Shown here: positions 53,461 to 64,000 of the stretch, one piece after another
Layout of the letters: the number at the start of each line of letters is the position of its first letter
Numbering within the stretch: the stretch's first letter is position 1
Position numbers and translations under genes: made by a program
Origin: Podospora comata
Taxonomy: Eukaryota; Ascomycota; Sordariomycetes; Sordariales; Podosporaceae
Direction: 5' to 3'
Assembly: GCA_017354895.1 (NCBI GenBank)
Contig: CP071497.1
Span: forward strand, 3,348,001 to 3,412,000
DNA: 64,000 bases
The notes under the pieces: generated by a model
Databases searched by the model: none
What the model saw: only the letters and a program-made list of their open reading frames with translations
Told to the model about the DNA's origin: nothing

Positions 53461-55177
53461 CTACTTACGGGAGCTTGGCCCGCTGATTGGCGTCGGATTG
53501 CTGAATTCCACATTGAAGATCCATTTCCCTAACACACATTGCTGTTAACTTTGACACTATGCGACAGGCATAGGTAGGTAAGTAGGGCCGAGACAAACCT
53601 TCTGACAAATTCCGGGCCGTGTCGTCAAGCAAGATAATCCGCCGCTTGTTGCAGTAGGATGTCTTGTCCATGATGTCCACCTTGAGCCTGCTATCCGCAA
53701 GCTCAGTTACGGGCTTCTCAAACATCTCGGAAAGAGACTCGACCGCCAACTCCAAGTCCTTTTGGTTGTCCTCAAAAATCGTTGTCAAGTTGTTCCTGGC
53801 AAGATAAAAGGCAAACGCGTACGTCCACATGAGCGTCTGTCGGCAGGTCTGCAGTGCCATCGAGGCTGCGCTGAGATATTGAACCTCGATCCACGACATG
53901 CCCGATTCCTTTTGCAGCTGAACCATCTTCTTCTCCGTCTTCGCAAAAAGGTCCTTGTCCAGGCGGGCAGACTGTTCGTGGTTGGCGTAGCGGTTGTAGT
54001 AATGGAGATAACGCTCCAGAGAGACCCTGGATTTGGCCTGGGCATCACGGGCATCCGTCCCGCTCTTTTCCTCAAACCTGTTGCAATTGTACCAGCTCGT
54101 CCCATGCTCCGACCACAGACCCATGCACATCCAACAAAACTCATGCTTGCACTTACGACAAGTCATGTGGTTGCAACCTCCGTTTTTTTCGATGGTGCTA
54201 TTGCATTTGGGGCACTCCTTGGTGTTGGCCGAAATCCAATTCGCCGTCTCGCTGTCATCGGCACATTTCTTGAGCCACTTCTTTACCAACTCGCAAGGGG
54301 CAGGTTGGTGATCGTTCAGGATGCACCCGAAGCAAAACCGATGGCTGCATGAGCAAGCGACCGTGGGCACGATCCTCGTCAGGTCCTTCTTCTTGATGCC
54401 ACACTCAATGGCGTTCTGGCAGTCAGGGGCGGGACACCACTTCAGCGTTTCCTTGTCTTCGACATAGGTGCGGTTGAGCAGTTTGTGGTATCGTTCCGTC
54501 AACTCGGTGGTTACGAGCAGGTCCAATGATCTAGCATCGATGATGATGTTACAACCCTCGGCAGGACACTGGATGCGCGCAGCCTCGCCTTCCTCTCGGA
54601 TCTTTTGACCCAGATAATGGCGGTAACAGTCGACGCAGAAGCGGTGGCCGCACTTCAAGGCAAACGATTGTAGGCCTTCCTCATCCTCGCAGCAGATATC
54701 GCAGCAGAACCCGGGGATCACTTCCAGCTTTGGCGGACCCGATGTCATTTGGGAGAGACCAGCAGCCTCAAGAGCCTTCTCCCGGTGGTCCATATACTGC
54801 TCCAAGAGACGCTCTTTGTTCCACCTGAAGTGCCGCAATAGAATTGCTGATTCCTCTTTTGAGATGTTTAAAATCATGTTTACTTCGTCGATTAGAACGT
54901 CTTGCTGCTGTTGTATGTCCTGCGGCTCGTACACCCTGAAGCTGACATCGTAAGGCGCTCTCTTATTCTGGCCTATGTCTTGCTGGATGCCGAGATCCGG
55001 ATCTGGCTCGTCGTCGAATCCGAAGTCTATGCAAGGCTGTGTGTCAGTGCTTAATCGGGAGAGTAGGCGCAAGGCGGGTTACTCACCATCATCACCAGAG
55101 ATGTCATTGTCGCTGTCATCCGGGAGCATATCATCCTCACTAGAGACAGTAGACATGAACTCGTCGTCAGTGTCCAT
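53461..55177 (-). CDS. Ariadne-type RBR E3 ubiquitin ligase
   Basis: Exons 55087-55177, 53599-55026 and 53461-53528 (introns 60 and 70 bp) give 528 residues. Order: acidic N-terminus (MDTDDEFMSTVSSEDDMLPD), a UBA-like helical segment (LRHFRWNKERLLEQYMD), RING1 (CCDICCEDEEGLQSFALKCG with HRFCVDCY), IBR (CPAPDCQNAIEC, CSHRFCFGCIL), RING2 (CPKCNSTIEKNGGCNHMTC, whose Cys after GG carries ubiquitin as thioester), and the helical Ariadne domain that autoinhibits the catalytic Cys. Length and order match HHARI/ARI-1. These ligases act with UBCH7-type E2 enzymes and neddylated cullins in the cytosol. The last short exon ends NVEFSNPTPISGPSSRK. Confidence 0.93.
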
Positions 55178-56095
55178 GTTGGAGGAGGTGGTGACGGGAG
55201 TGGGAGGAGCGGTATCTGGGCCAGCTGAAGCGAGAACCCTCTTTTTAGGAGCCGTGATATTTCCAGAGGAGATCGTCGCCTGAGCGGCTTTCCGCTTTCT
55301 TGTGGCGGGAATGGTGCCGGCTTATATAAGAGGATGGGGCAGTGTCGGTAACGCCACCCGAGGCGAAGAAGGTCGATGGGAGAGTGGGAGGATGACGGGA
55401 AACGATGGCTTATAAGAGCGGTGGGTAATCAGACGAGAGAAATGTCTCCCGTTGTTCTTGATTTGATAACAATAGCACCGTACGTAGAACGGATCGAAGA
55501 CACGGCGGCCGGTGGGTGACTGGCTGGCTGCTGGGCTTGTTACTCGTCACTAGCGACCGAGAGTATGCGCGGGTTCCTTGGTTCGGAGGGTGCTGGGCAA
55601 CCGGGAGCTAAAATGACAGGTGCAGGGCACTGAGAATGTGGTTTATGGTTGAAGAGGACAGAAAGAGCAAGAGGATGTGATGCTATGAAGGCATCCGAGG
55701 GTCGGGCTGATGACGGAGGGTGGAGTTGGCAGTGGTCAGGCGAACAACAGCCAGCAGTGAGCAGTGAACAGTGAGCAGTCGGAAGGTGGGAGAGACCAAG
55801 AGCAGCTAGGCTCCAGCCAGGTGGGCCAGGGACGGATTATGTAAGGCTGGAGTCATTCAGTGATTCCTCTATGAGCGTGGGCTGCCTTTTGGAAGGCCCC
55901 TGCACAGGCTGCCCCCACAACGCCCAGGCTGCGGGCCCCTGCGAGCTGGGTGCTGGAGGCCCCACTGAATGAAAGGCGTCGCGCATTCACCTCCAGCAAT
56001 TGCTGTTATCGACCCTTTGAACCTGTCCTTTGAATCAACACACAGAACCACCATTCATTTCGACTTTTCCGGGTTAGGGTTCAAAATCAGTAACA
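55178..56095. promoter_or_regulatory. Divergent intergenic region, E3 ligase / FHA splicing factor
   Basis: 918 bp between outward-reading genes, G/A-rich on the plus strand on the left. A short repeat of AGCAGTG/AACAGTG units lies at 55753-55779. No gene supported. Confidence 0.45.
55753..55779 (+). repeat. Short 7-8 bp tandem repeat (GCAGTGA type)
   Basis: Four consecutive CAGTGA-like units with single-base differences. Intergenic, no evident function. Confidence 0.6.
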
Positions 56096-57106
56096 ATGGG
56101 CGATCGCTCTCCAAGACAAGATAGCCACAGGTCGCGTTCGACAAAGCACGACAGGAACAGGGAGCCAAGAGACGGCGCCGAAGGCCGCAAAAGAAAGCAT
56201 CGGGAAGAAGACACAGAGAGAGGCAGCAGCTACCGAACACGATCTCGCGAGCGCGGACATAGGCGGCGCTCAAGGTCGCCAACAGGTCGGGATCGCTCAA
56301 GAGACAGAGATAGAGACAGGGAAAGGAGAAGGGAAAGGGATGGCCACAGAGATCGGGACCGAGATCACCACAGCCACAGGGACAGGAGTGTGGAACGAGA
56401 CAGCAGGAAGCGACGCGACGAGGGCGACTCGGATAATGGCGGCAGAGACCGTCGGAGGCGCCATCGTAGTTCAGAGGGTCGGCATTCACCCTCACGGCCG
56501 AGCCCACCGCGCGAGGCAAGGTCGGATAGCCAGCGAAATCTTGTCAAACATCGTGGCCCCTTGCCCTCCCAGGATGACTCTTTTGCAGTCAGTAACGGCG
56601 GCGAGCCTGAGAAGCCCAAGGAAAAGCCCAACTTTGGCAACTCGGGCACCCTGGCTGCTGCTTCTAACTCGGTGACCCAAGCGGACGGAACGACCATCAC
56701 CCTAAAATACCATGAACCAGCAGAGGCACGGAAACCTTCACCACGCGACGAGTGGAAGCTGTTTGTTTTCAAGGGCGAAGACATTGTTGATACTATCGAT
56801 CTTGGCAGTCGCAGCTGCTGGCTAGTTGGGAGGGAGCAAGCCGTCGTCGATCTTCTTGCCGAACATCCAAGCATCAGCAAGCAGCATGCCGTTATTCAGT
56901 TCCGATACGCCGAGAAGCGGAACGAGTTTGGCGACAAGATTGGCCGGGTGAAACCATACCTGATAGACCTCGAGAGCGCCAATGGTACCATGCTCAACGG
57001 CGACAAGGTCCCAGAGAGTCGCTATTTGGAGCTACGGAATAAGGACATGGTTCAGTTCGGCTCCAGCACCAGGGAATACGTCCTCATGCTTGCGCCAAGG
57101 GCATAA
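56096..57106 (+). CDS. FHA-domain splicing factor of the Pml1/SNIP1 family
   Basis: A single exon of 336 residues. The first 150 residues are Arg/Ser/Asp-rich (RDRSRDRDRDRERRRERDGH), like SR-type splicing factors. The FHA domain spans about 215-335: WKLFVFKGEDIVDTIDLGSR, SCWLVGREQAVVDLL, HPSISKQHAVIQFR, KPYLIDLESANGTMLNGDKV and YLELRNKDMVQFG. Gly-Arg, Ser-x-x-His and Asn-Gly of the phosphothreonine pocket are all there. SNIP1 and yeast Pml1 are the FHA subunits of the RES complex, which helps activate the spliceosome and retains unspliced RNA in the nucleus. RS-like N-terminus plus this FHA type match SNIP1 well. Confidence 0.92.
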   Translation: MGDRSPRQDSHRSRSTKHDRNREPRDGAEGRKRKHREEDTERGSSYRTRSRERGHRRRSRSPTGRDRSRDRDRDRERRRERDGHRDRDRDHHSHRDRSVERDSRKRRDEGDSDNGGRDRRRRHRSSEGRHSPSRPSPPREARSDSQRNLVKHRGPLPSQDDSFAVSNGGEPEKPKEKPNFGNSGTLAAASNSVTQADGTTITLKYHEPAEARKPSPRDEWKLFVFKGEDIVDTIDLGSRSCWLVGREQAVVDLLAEHPSISKQHAVIQFRYAEKRNEFGDKIGRVKPYLIDLESANGTMLNGDKVPESRYLELRNKDMVQFGSSTREYVLMLAPRA

Positions 57107-58953
57107 CGACCATCGATTGCATCACCCAGACAGTTTGACACCCAAGATTGTGGGGGTCATCTCGAGCCGAAGAAGCCCGTGGTAACCTCACCACGTCCAG
57201 TTGTCTTACAATTACTCGTATCGTGGTTTGCGCCACAAGCGCGGTCTCTGTTCACACCCCACCTGTTGATCTGACAAGCTCACTGTTCTCGAATTAGAGT
57301 TTAGCGCAGCTGGCGTTGTCCCACATGAACATTCTAGAGGTTGTACCAAACGTTGCTTGTCAACTATTGTCCGACTGCATGGCACCTTTGAGCATTCCCT
57401 GTTCGTAGTTGTATCCTCTCATCAATACGGCCGGTTTGCTCCAGGGTCAGCTGGAGCGCCCATATGTGATAGTCATCACCAGGAACGGCCGAACATGCAG
57501 TTCTCCATGGGAAGCTGGTAGAGCAGAACAGCACCCTCAAGCCCTTGGTGTCACCCTGCCTCGTCCCGGCTAGACGAGGGCTATCGTTCAGAGTCTATCC
57601 TTCTCCAATTTAACGGCCATTAGTTCTCCCATCAGGGTCACTCTCGCCAGCTAGCAAGAAGTCTATCTTTTGTTTAAAAACGACCAGACTTGGCGAATTC
57701 GATGTCCTTAACGGAACTCGATTCGCGGACAGACTTCCCGAAACAGTATTCCATGCTTTTTACGTGCGTTTTTTTGCTCGCACTATTATCTTTCTCAATG
57801 TCAGGTTTTTGAAGTATTGTCGTTTATACAAACCGTCATGTTCCACAAGTCTGACGTTAGCCTTTGCCCGCCACGCGCAACACTCACATCTGAACAGTCA
57901 TCTTTGATAGGCAGCCCAGCCCCAGATGCAACCCACCCCCCATGCGCTCAACTGCCGGTCGCTCAAAAGTCACAGAAAGCCAAGGCGGGGACCGGTCCCG
58001 AATGTGGCACACAGCCTTGAGCCGGACAGCCTTGGGATGTGTGCTTGTGCGCAGTACCTCGCAAACTTCTGAGAAGGCTTCAGGTCACAGCTACATCACG
58101 GACTCGAGCAAGACAAAGCCAATAGCATACACTCAAACTGCAACAATCTTGAGCCAACAGCCGACGGACCGTTCCTTCAAGGTCCCTGTGGTCGAGTTGT
58201 TTCTGTGCCGGTCAAATGAAACAGGTTGAACGCTACCCCAACTACTTACTCCAACCAACCACTGCACATGCTCAGGTGGTCACTGCCAGATGGTCACTCA
58301 AACCACCTGGGCTCGTGACAGTTGCACTCTTTTTCCAACCTTGCTCCGTCGCATTTTGTCTTGCCCAGCTGCCTCAATGGGGCAAAACAATGGGCACTGT
58401 AGGTGCTCGTGTGTTGAGGTCCGCTGATGACTGTGATGGGTGATGTGCTGCTTTTCCATCCTACTTCTCGCCCGAAGATGAGCGGGCGTGTAAGTAAAGA
58501 CTGAATCATGTCGCACACGACCGACTATTGTGTCTATGTTTCTGATGATCTGGAAAACCAGATCGGTAGTGGTTTCTATACAAGACTGAGCCTTGGTCGC
58601 CTTTGTTTTGCTGGTGGCTTGTTGCATAGTAACCAGGCAAACTCATGGTATAAGACTTTCTTTTACTCATTCGCTTTGATCACGGCTTTCACACCCAGTA
58701 GTTTTCTCCTTGTCGTCGTGAATGCCAAGGAGGAACTAATGGTCAACTCTCACTTTTCTTTCATCTCATTCCTGTCCGTCAAACGGCTCTCCACAAAAAG
58801 CAAGAAAGAATGGTGAGTGCTTACATATCATCATGTTCTATCCCGTCTTCAGTGTTGTCGACAAGCGGCGCGGACGGTAGACCACACCTGCCTCACGGAC
58901 CGGGGCCGTTCTCAGCAAGGACCCCTTTCAACCCGTCACTAACCACCATTTAG
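57107..58953. other. Intergenic region before the NLR-like gene; may hold its 5' exon
   Basis: About 1.85 kb without a supported gene. The start codon of the NLR-like gene must lie near its right end, since the first clear exon begins at a splice acceptor (CCACCATTTAG at 58953) with a CACTAAC branch site just before. A candidate is the ATG at 58810 followed directly by GTGAGT, or with a tiny exon at about 58,854-58,877; both keep phase. The open frame at 58508-58816 has no recognisable motif. Confidence 0.4.
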
Positions 58954-61900
58954 GACCAACTCGAAGGCAAAATCACCCTGCCCCCCTCCCGCTACGAGTT
59001 CACAACTGTCTACGCCCACCCCCTCGCAAAAGCAGACATCGTCCTCGTCCACGGCCTCAACGGCGACCCCCTCAAGACTTGGACCTCGCGCGAAAACGGC
59101 GTCTACTGGCCCGTCGACCTCTTGCCTGCCGCACTCAAAGACCAACATGCGAATATCCTCGTCTATGGGTACAATGCCGATGTGTACTCCTCCCGCAAAA
59201 CGCCTAACCGATCTCCGTCAGATAACTTCATCCACCAGCACGCTCAGTCACTCATCACCTCTTTGACTCACCACCGCAAGGCCGACGGGACGGAACGTAA
59301 CCCCATCATCTGGGTTGCCCATAGTCTAGGGGGCATACTGGTCAAGAGGGCGTTGCTCTACTCCAATGATGTGAGAGCCCATCACCAGGAGGATTTCAGA
59401 TCCGTTTTTGTCAGCACATACGGTGTCATCTTCCTGGGGACACCACATAACGGCTCCGACATCGCAATATGGGGACGGGTTCTCCAGGCGATGAGCGAGG
59501 TGGCGATCCCGAGAAAGTTGTTTGAAACGCAGAGTGTGCTGCTCAAGGCGCTGAAGAAGGATAATGAGGGGTTGCAGGAGATTAATTCCCATTTTTTGGA
59601 TGTGTATCAACGTTTTAGGATCCAGATGGTGCATGAGGGGCATACTAGTGACGTCAAGGGGAGCAAGATCTTGGTTGTTGATGCTGCGAGCGCGGGGCCT
59701 CAGCTGCCGGGGGTGACGTATTATGGGATTGAGAAGGACCATTCGGGGATGTGCAAGTTTGAGGGGGAGAATGCGCCGGGGTGGAGGAATGTGAGCACGA
59801 CTTTAAGGCAGTGGGTGGCGGATGGGGTGAATTTGATTCCGCCGAGGTGGTTGTTGGAGGAGAAGGATAGGCAGTTGAGGGCGAGCTTGGAGAATTTTGA
59901 GAGGGCGAGGACTTATGTGAGTTTTCTGCTGTGCCCTTGTGTCCATCAGATGTACTGACGGTTTCGACAGGAAAGTATGCTGGCTTCGGGTGCGCATCAG
60001 CAGGGAATTGGTAGGTCATCGCCTGGCCCGTCCGAGTGTGGTTGTGTTTGTGGACGGCAGTTGCCTTATCCATATGACCCCTGAACATTGCTAGGGTCCG
60101 AACAAAAGGGGACAGGAGAAGTGTCTTTTGGTTTCATCATCAAGTGTTGAGTAACGGCTGATAGTTTTCTGCCTCTAAAGCAGGCAACAACAATGAACTA
60201 GTCTCCCTCCGTCACCGCCCCCGACCCTCCCTCGTCGAGTCGATAACCTCCTTGTCTTCCTCCCCAGCCGTGATGATCGAGTCCATTCACTCCGACCACG
60301 ACCACGAACCCGAACCGTCATCACCAACATCAGCTATTACACCAACCCAACCCTTACCTCCTCAGCAACTACCACCCTCGGAGGAACCCCTCTTCATTCA
60401 CCCCGACCCCTTCCGCCCCAATAGCTTCTTCCTCGGCCGCACCGATGAGCTCCGCGGCCTCCACGAGATGCTCCAAGACCGGAAACGCCGCTCAGAGGGA
60501 ACCTCCGCTGTCCTCATCTCGTGCCTCCCCGGCGGAGGCAAAACACACCTCGCCCGCCAATATGTCTTTACCCACCTCTTCGACTACCCCGGTGGCATCT
60601 TCTGGATACGCGCCAAATCAAAGCAAGAGATTGAACAGATGTTTTGGCGGATAGCCAAGACCAACTCCCTTGTCTCCCTGAATACAACTACAAGGGAGGT
60701 TGTCTCGGCAGTCAAGGCCTGGCTGTCAAACAGACGTGACTGGCTGATGGTCTTTGACGGTGTCCAGTTCGATATGGACGGGCTGGGGGATTTCATACCT
60801 GACGGGAGGAACACCTCGTTGATTTATACTAGCACTGAAAGAGCGGTGGCGTCAGAGCCGAGGTGGGATAATCCGCAGGTTATTCACCTGGGGTTGTTGA
60901 CGCCTGATCAGGCGAGGGAGCTGCTGCTTTTGGAAATGGAACGCAAACCGCCTTTTAGCCAGGAGGAGTTGGCTTTGGGGTTGGAGTTGGTGAATGCCAT
61001 GGGAAGGCTGCCGCTGATGATTCACGTAGCGGCGCAGCATATCAAGGCTACGAGAGAGCCGTTGGGGCGGTACCTGGCTAGTTTCAAGAGCGGGAGGAAT
61101 GGGCTGGGGGGGTTGCAGGCTTACCAGGCGGTGGTGAGGCAGTTGGAGACGAGAGGGGAGAACGCGAGCTTGAATTTGATTAGTTTGTTGTGTTTTTGGG
61201 ATCAGCATGTTCCGGTGGAGATGGTGGGGTTGGGGATTGGGATGGGGGCGTTGGGGGATAAGGTTACGCCGGTGAAGACGAGGGATAGGGTGAGGGGGGG
61301 TGCGCCGAGTTTGGGGAATACGATGAGGGTGCTGATTGCGTTTGGGTTGGTGGAGAGGAATGAGGTTGCGGGGGAGTTCTATGTGGAGAGTTCGGGGGGA
61401 AGTACGGGGGGAAGAAGCTCCTCGCGGCAGAGTGGTAGTGGTGAGCCGAGTTTGGACATTCTCAGGATTCACAGCGTGGTTCAGGCTTTCTTTATGGAGA
61501 GCTTGCATCAGAGGAGGGAGGCGCATTTTTGGCTGGAGAGGTCTACAGCGATCTGGTGTAAGAGTTATGATGAGGCTGACTGGAGGATTAACTGCGGGTA
61601 CGAGGGGCACGGTGGGTTTGATGGGGGAAGGAGAAGAAAGATTGGGAGACTGCCGGATGACTATCGGAGGTATTGCGTCCATGGCGAGAAGCTTTTGAAG
61701 AATGTCAAGAGGTTTGAGAAGAGCCGGAGATATCCAAAACCGAATGGGATGGACAAGGCAAGAGGACAGTTGGAAGAGAGGCTGGCAAGGATTCGTTGGC
61801 AGATTGAGCAGGTGAATGTTCGGGGTGGTGAGCATGCCTCGGAGGACGGCGATGACGAGGAGCCTGTCAGCGTCTTCGACCGCGTCCGGTATGGCAGTGG

Positions 61901-63359
61901 GACAGAGTCGCAGAGCGACGGGACTATCCAGAGTGGTGAGAGCCAGAACAGCTGGGAAGCTGAGTTGCGAAGCCCTGGACTCGAGGAGATGAACCCCATG
62001 GAATTTCCCGTTACCCAACTGCTGGAGGAAGACGACGAAGATCAAGGGGCGCCATACCCCAGCATGGCTTCCATGCCCGACATGCCAGAAATAAACCTTC
62101 CGGACCCAACGAGCAGCGACGAAGAGGACAGAGCAACAGTGGTCCAGCCGTTTCCCACCATCATGCCTTCAACCACAACAACCGTCGATGCCGCCGGCTT
62201 CCTCGCGAAAACTAAGAATCCCTCTTTTGAGGACCATGCTAGGCCAAGTTCCTGGCGCGACAAAACCGTCCTCGCCAATGCACGCGTAGCGCTCACCAAC
62301 GAAGTCGCCCGGGCTTCCCTCCTAACCAGACGTGGTCCATCCCAGTCACGATGTCCCATCCCCAGAAGCGACTATCTCACAGCCAGAAGCGACGCTGAAC
62401 AGTCCCTCAACAAGATCAAGCTCTCCACACCACCTTCACCGTCTGTCGTCCCGCCTCTTGACCCAGCCCCATCTCGACCCAAAACATTAACTCTCCTGGG
62501 CCGCAACAGTTATTCCCTCCCACAAGCCCAAAAGACACCAGCCCCCGACTCCGAGGCCTTAGGGTCGGATTTCTCCACAGGTCTCAGCAAAATGCTGTCC
62601 GACTCCAAGACCTGGACAGCGGCCACGGTGAAGAAACTGCTTTCGCCGTCAAGTTCACCACGCTCCTCCCTATCAAAGTCAGCCCCTGCTCAAGAACGAG
62701 CCATTGCCCGACCGCCAGCGCCCATATTCAGGGGAAGTGGAGACAGGGGTACCCGATCAGCAAACTCAAGCCCGGCGCACACCACCTCGCCTTTTCGACC
62801 ACCGCCACCAATCAATGTGAGAAGGTGGGAGACTGAGGCGAACCACGTTAATGACAGGATGTCACTCTCGTATCCATCCATCAACCTCCCTTCTCGACCA
62901 CAAGGCTCGCCTCGGCGGTCAAATTTGAGTGTTGCCTCTTCGCCCACTCCTTCTACGTCGCCAAAGTTGACGACAGCTACGCCTACCATCCCAAGGAATT
63001 CTCCTGCTCTGGTCATGCCAGTGCCTAACTCATCTTTCCCCCCGCCGCCCACACCTCCAAGTAGCTCACGAGGAAGTGTTTCACGATACCGGGCTGCGAG
63101 TGGGACAGGCAGGGGAACGCCGTCACCACTGTCGACTTCGCCACCAAGAGCAGCCGCGGGAATTAGGGTCGGCAACGGGCAAATTGTTTCTTTTGCGAAC
63201 ACTAACAGGAGCCGCTCTTTAAGCCCTGCTGAGACGGTGCGGAGTGGGAGGGGTGAACGGGGTAGGAGAAGTTGGGACTCAAGGATGAGTCAGGAGTCTA
63301 TTGGTGACGTTGAGGGACCAGGTGGTGAAGATACTGGGTTGGGAATAATGGATACCTGA
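58954..63359 (+). CDS. NLR-like protein: lipase-type alpha/beta hydrolase fused to NB-ARC, disordered tail
   Basis: Exons 58954-59916, 59971-60010 and 60184-63359 give 1,392 residues, lacking the initiator exon. Hydrolase domain (residues 1-270): DIVLVHGLNGDPLKTW, ANILVYGYNAD, the nucleophile elbow WVAHSLGGILVKRALL (Ser at about 124), VIFLGTPHNGSD. A hydrolase of this SesB-like kind is a usual effector on fungal NLRs. NB-ARC (about 415-775): FLGRTDELRGLHEML, P-loop SCLPGGGKTHLARQYV (about 447), WLMVFDGVQFD, SLIYTSTERAV, GRLPLMIHVAAQHI, and IHSVVQAFF at about 762 in the place of the MHD motif. Then instead of TPR, WD40 or ankyrin repeats comes a 600-residue tail rich in Ser, Pro, Arg and acids. 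The 172-bp intron before 60184 is fixed by phase (Ile-Gly codon). Likely a cell-death or immune sensor; inferred from family. Confidence 0.85.
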
Positions 63360-63985
63360 TTTACTTGTCGGATTTCTTTCGGTTTTGGTAAGCTTGATTT
63401 TTGGGTGTTGATGGGATTTGCTCTCTGTGTTTCGAGTATTGAGCAGTTATTATTGTCTAGGTAATTGCATTTCAGGGAGAATATGCGCGTGTGTCTCTTT
63501 GGTAGCATCTAGTAGGAGCGCAAATAAATCCAGCATCTTTGTGGTTCTTCTTGAAAGGTGAATCATCTTCAGCGCTTAATAAATATTGAATGCTCATATA
63601 GCTACCTAGAACCGGCTTATTCCCCAAGATGATTTCGACAGGATCATACAACACCCAGCAGAGAATTATCACGAGGGTTTTGAACGAGAGTTTAAGGCGT
63701 GATTAGATAGCTACCTAGGTTTTGTTTGAAGCCCAATAGGTAGCCGATCATGTGTCAAGCCCTATCTATATATTCACGCCCCATCAAGCTTTCTCTGACA
63801 TCAAACTTTTCATCAAGCCAACCGATACGCCCTCTGCCAACTAGGTTCTGGAAAGCGGTTGCCTTGAGCTAAGAATAATTAAGTGAGTGTCAGCTCGCAA
63901 TTTGATATTCATCACCTTTGTCTCATTCTGTCAGATCCATCAACAACACCTTTTACTCACCTAGACAATAAACTTCCCCTCCATC
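63360..63985. other. Intergenic, 3' flank of the NLR-like gene
   Basis: About 625 bp, AT-rich, with no open frame of note. The last 100 bp become pyrimidine-rich (CACCTTTGTCTCATTCTGTC), as in a fungal leader before the ATG at 63986. Confidence 0.45.
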
Positions 63986-64000
63986 ATGCCTGCCCGACCA
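63986..64000 (+). CDS. Possible start of a further gene (5' end only)
   Basis: ATGCCTGCCCGACCA begins 15 bases before the window edge in a good context (CCATC before ATG) after a pyrimidine-rich leader. Only Met-Pro-Ala-Arg-Pro can be read, so nothing can be said about its product. Confidence 0.25.

Noticed and set aside
58508-58816. 102-codon open frame before the NLR-like gene
   Set aside because: No family match and poor phase with the hydrolase exon; only its last ATG (58810) is kept as a candidate start.
1-64000. tRNA genes, CRISPR arrays and bacterial-type operons
   Set aside because: No cloverleaf with the GGTTCGAAT-type arm was seen, no regularly spaced repeats exist, and the gene structure is eukaryotic.

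Overview
The window is nuclear DNA of a filamentous ascomycete, most likely a Sordariales fungus (Podospora/Chaetomium/Neurospora relatives). Evidence: short GT-AG introns (about 45-100 bp, several with a CTAAC-type branch site), a dispersed single 5S rRNA gene close to the Neurospora sequence, HET, NB-ARC, ankyrin and AcuF-type genes found only in such fungi, and an AT-rich, TpA-rich block with the look of RIP (repeat-induced point mutation). Gene models below were built by reading frames and splice phases by hand; total coding lengths divide by three in every complete model.

Left part (1-22 kb): a truncated HET-domain gene with a membrane hairpin inside the HET domain; a 1,888-residue HSP90-type ATPase (DUF3684, sacsin-like); a 5S rRNA gene with a Ty1/copia fossil beside it; a small secreted Ala/Pro/Thr-rich protein; a DUF8004-type protein; a broken kinase paralogue; a MARVEL-type membrane protein; and a five-exon catalase. 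Catalase stands head to head with a molybdenum sulfite-oxidase-type enzyme (23.1-24.8 kb). This pairing makes sense because sulfite oxidase can release H2O2.

Middle (25-44.5 kb): an ankyrin protein with a STAND-type N-terminal domain, an SPX-ankyrin-GDPD glycerophosphodiesterase, a UapA/UapC-type urate-xanthine permease, then an accessory stretch (36.4-44.5 kb) of decaying genes: a kinase-vWA gene, an AcuF-type zinc-finger gene, an AT-rich RIP-like block, and a DUF7580-type relic into which the RIP-like change seems to leak.

Right part (44.8-64 kb): mostly housekeeping genes (Sec14-like CRAL-TRIO protein, DASH subunit Dam1, UPF0235/DUF167 protein, mitochondrial peroxiredoxin, succinyl-CoA:3-ketoacid CoA-transferase, Ariadne RBR E3 ligase, FHA splicing factor Pml1/SNIP1-like), then a large NLR-like gene: a lipase-type alpha/beta hydrolase fused to NB-ARC with a long disordered tail in place of the usual repeats.

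The most notable points are the HET domain with inserted membrane segments, the hydrolase-NB-ARC protein without repeats, the catalase/sulfite-oxidase pair, the graveyard of immune-like genes beside a RIP block, and strong switches of base skew inside single genes.
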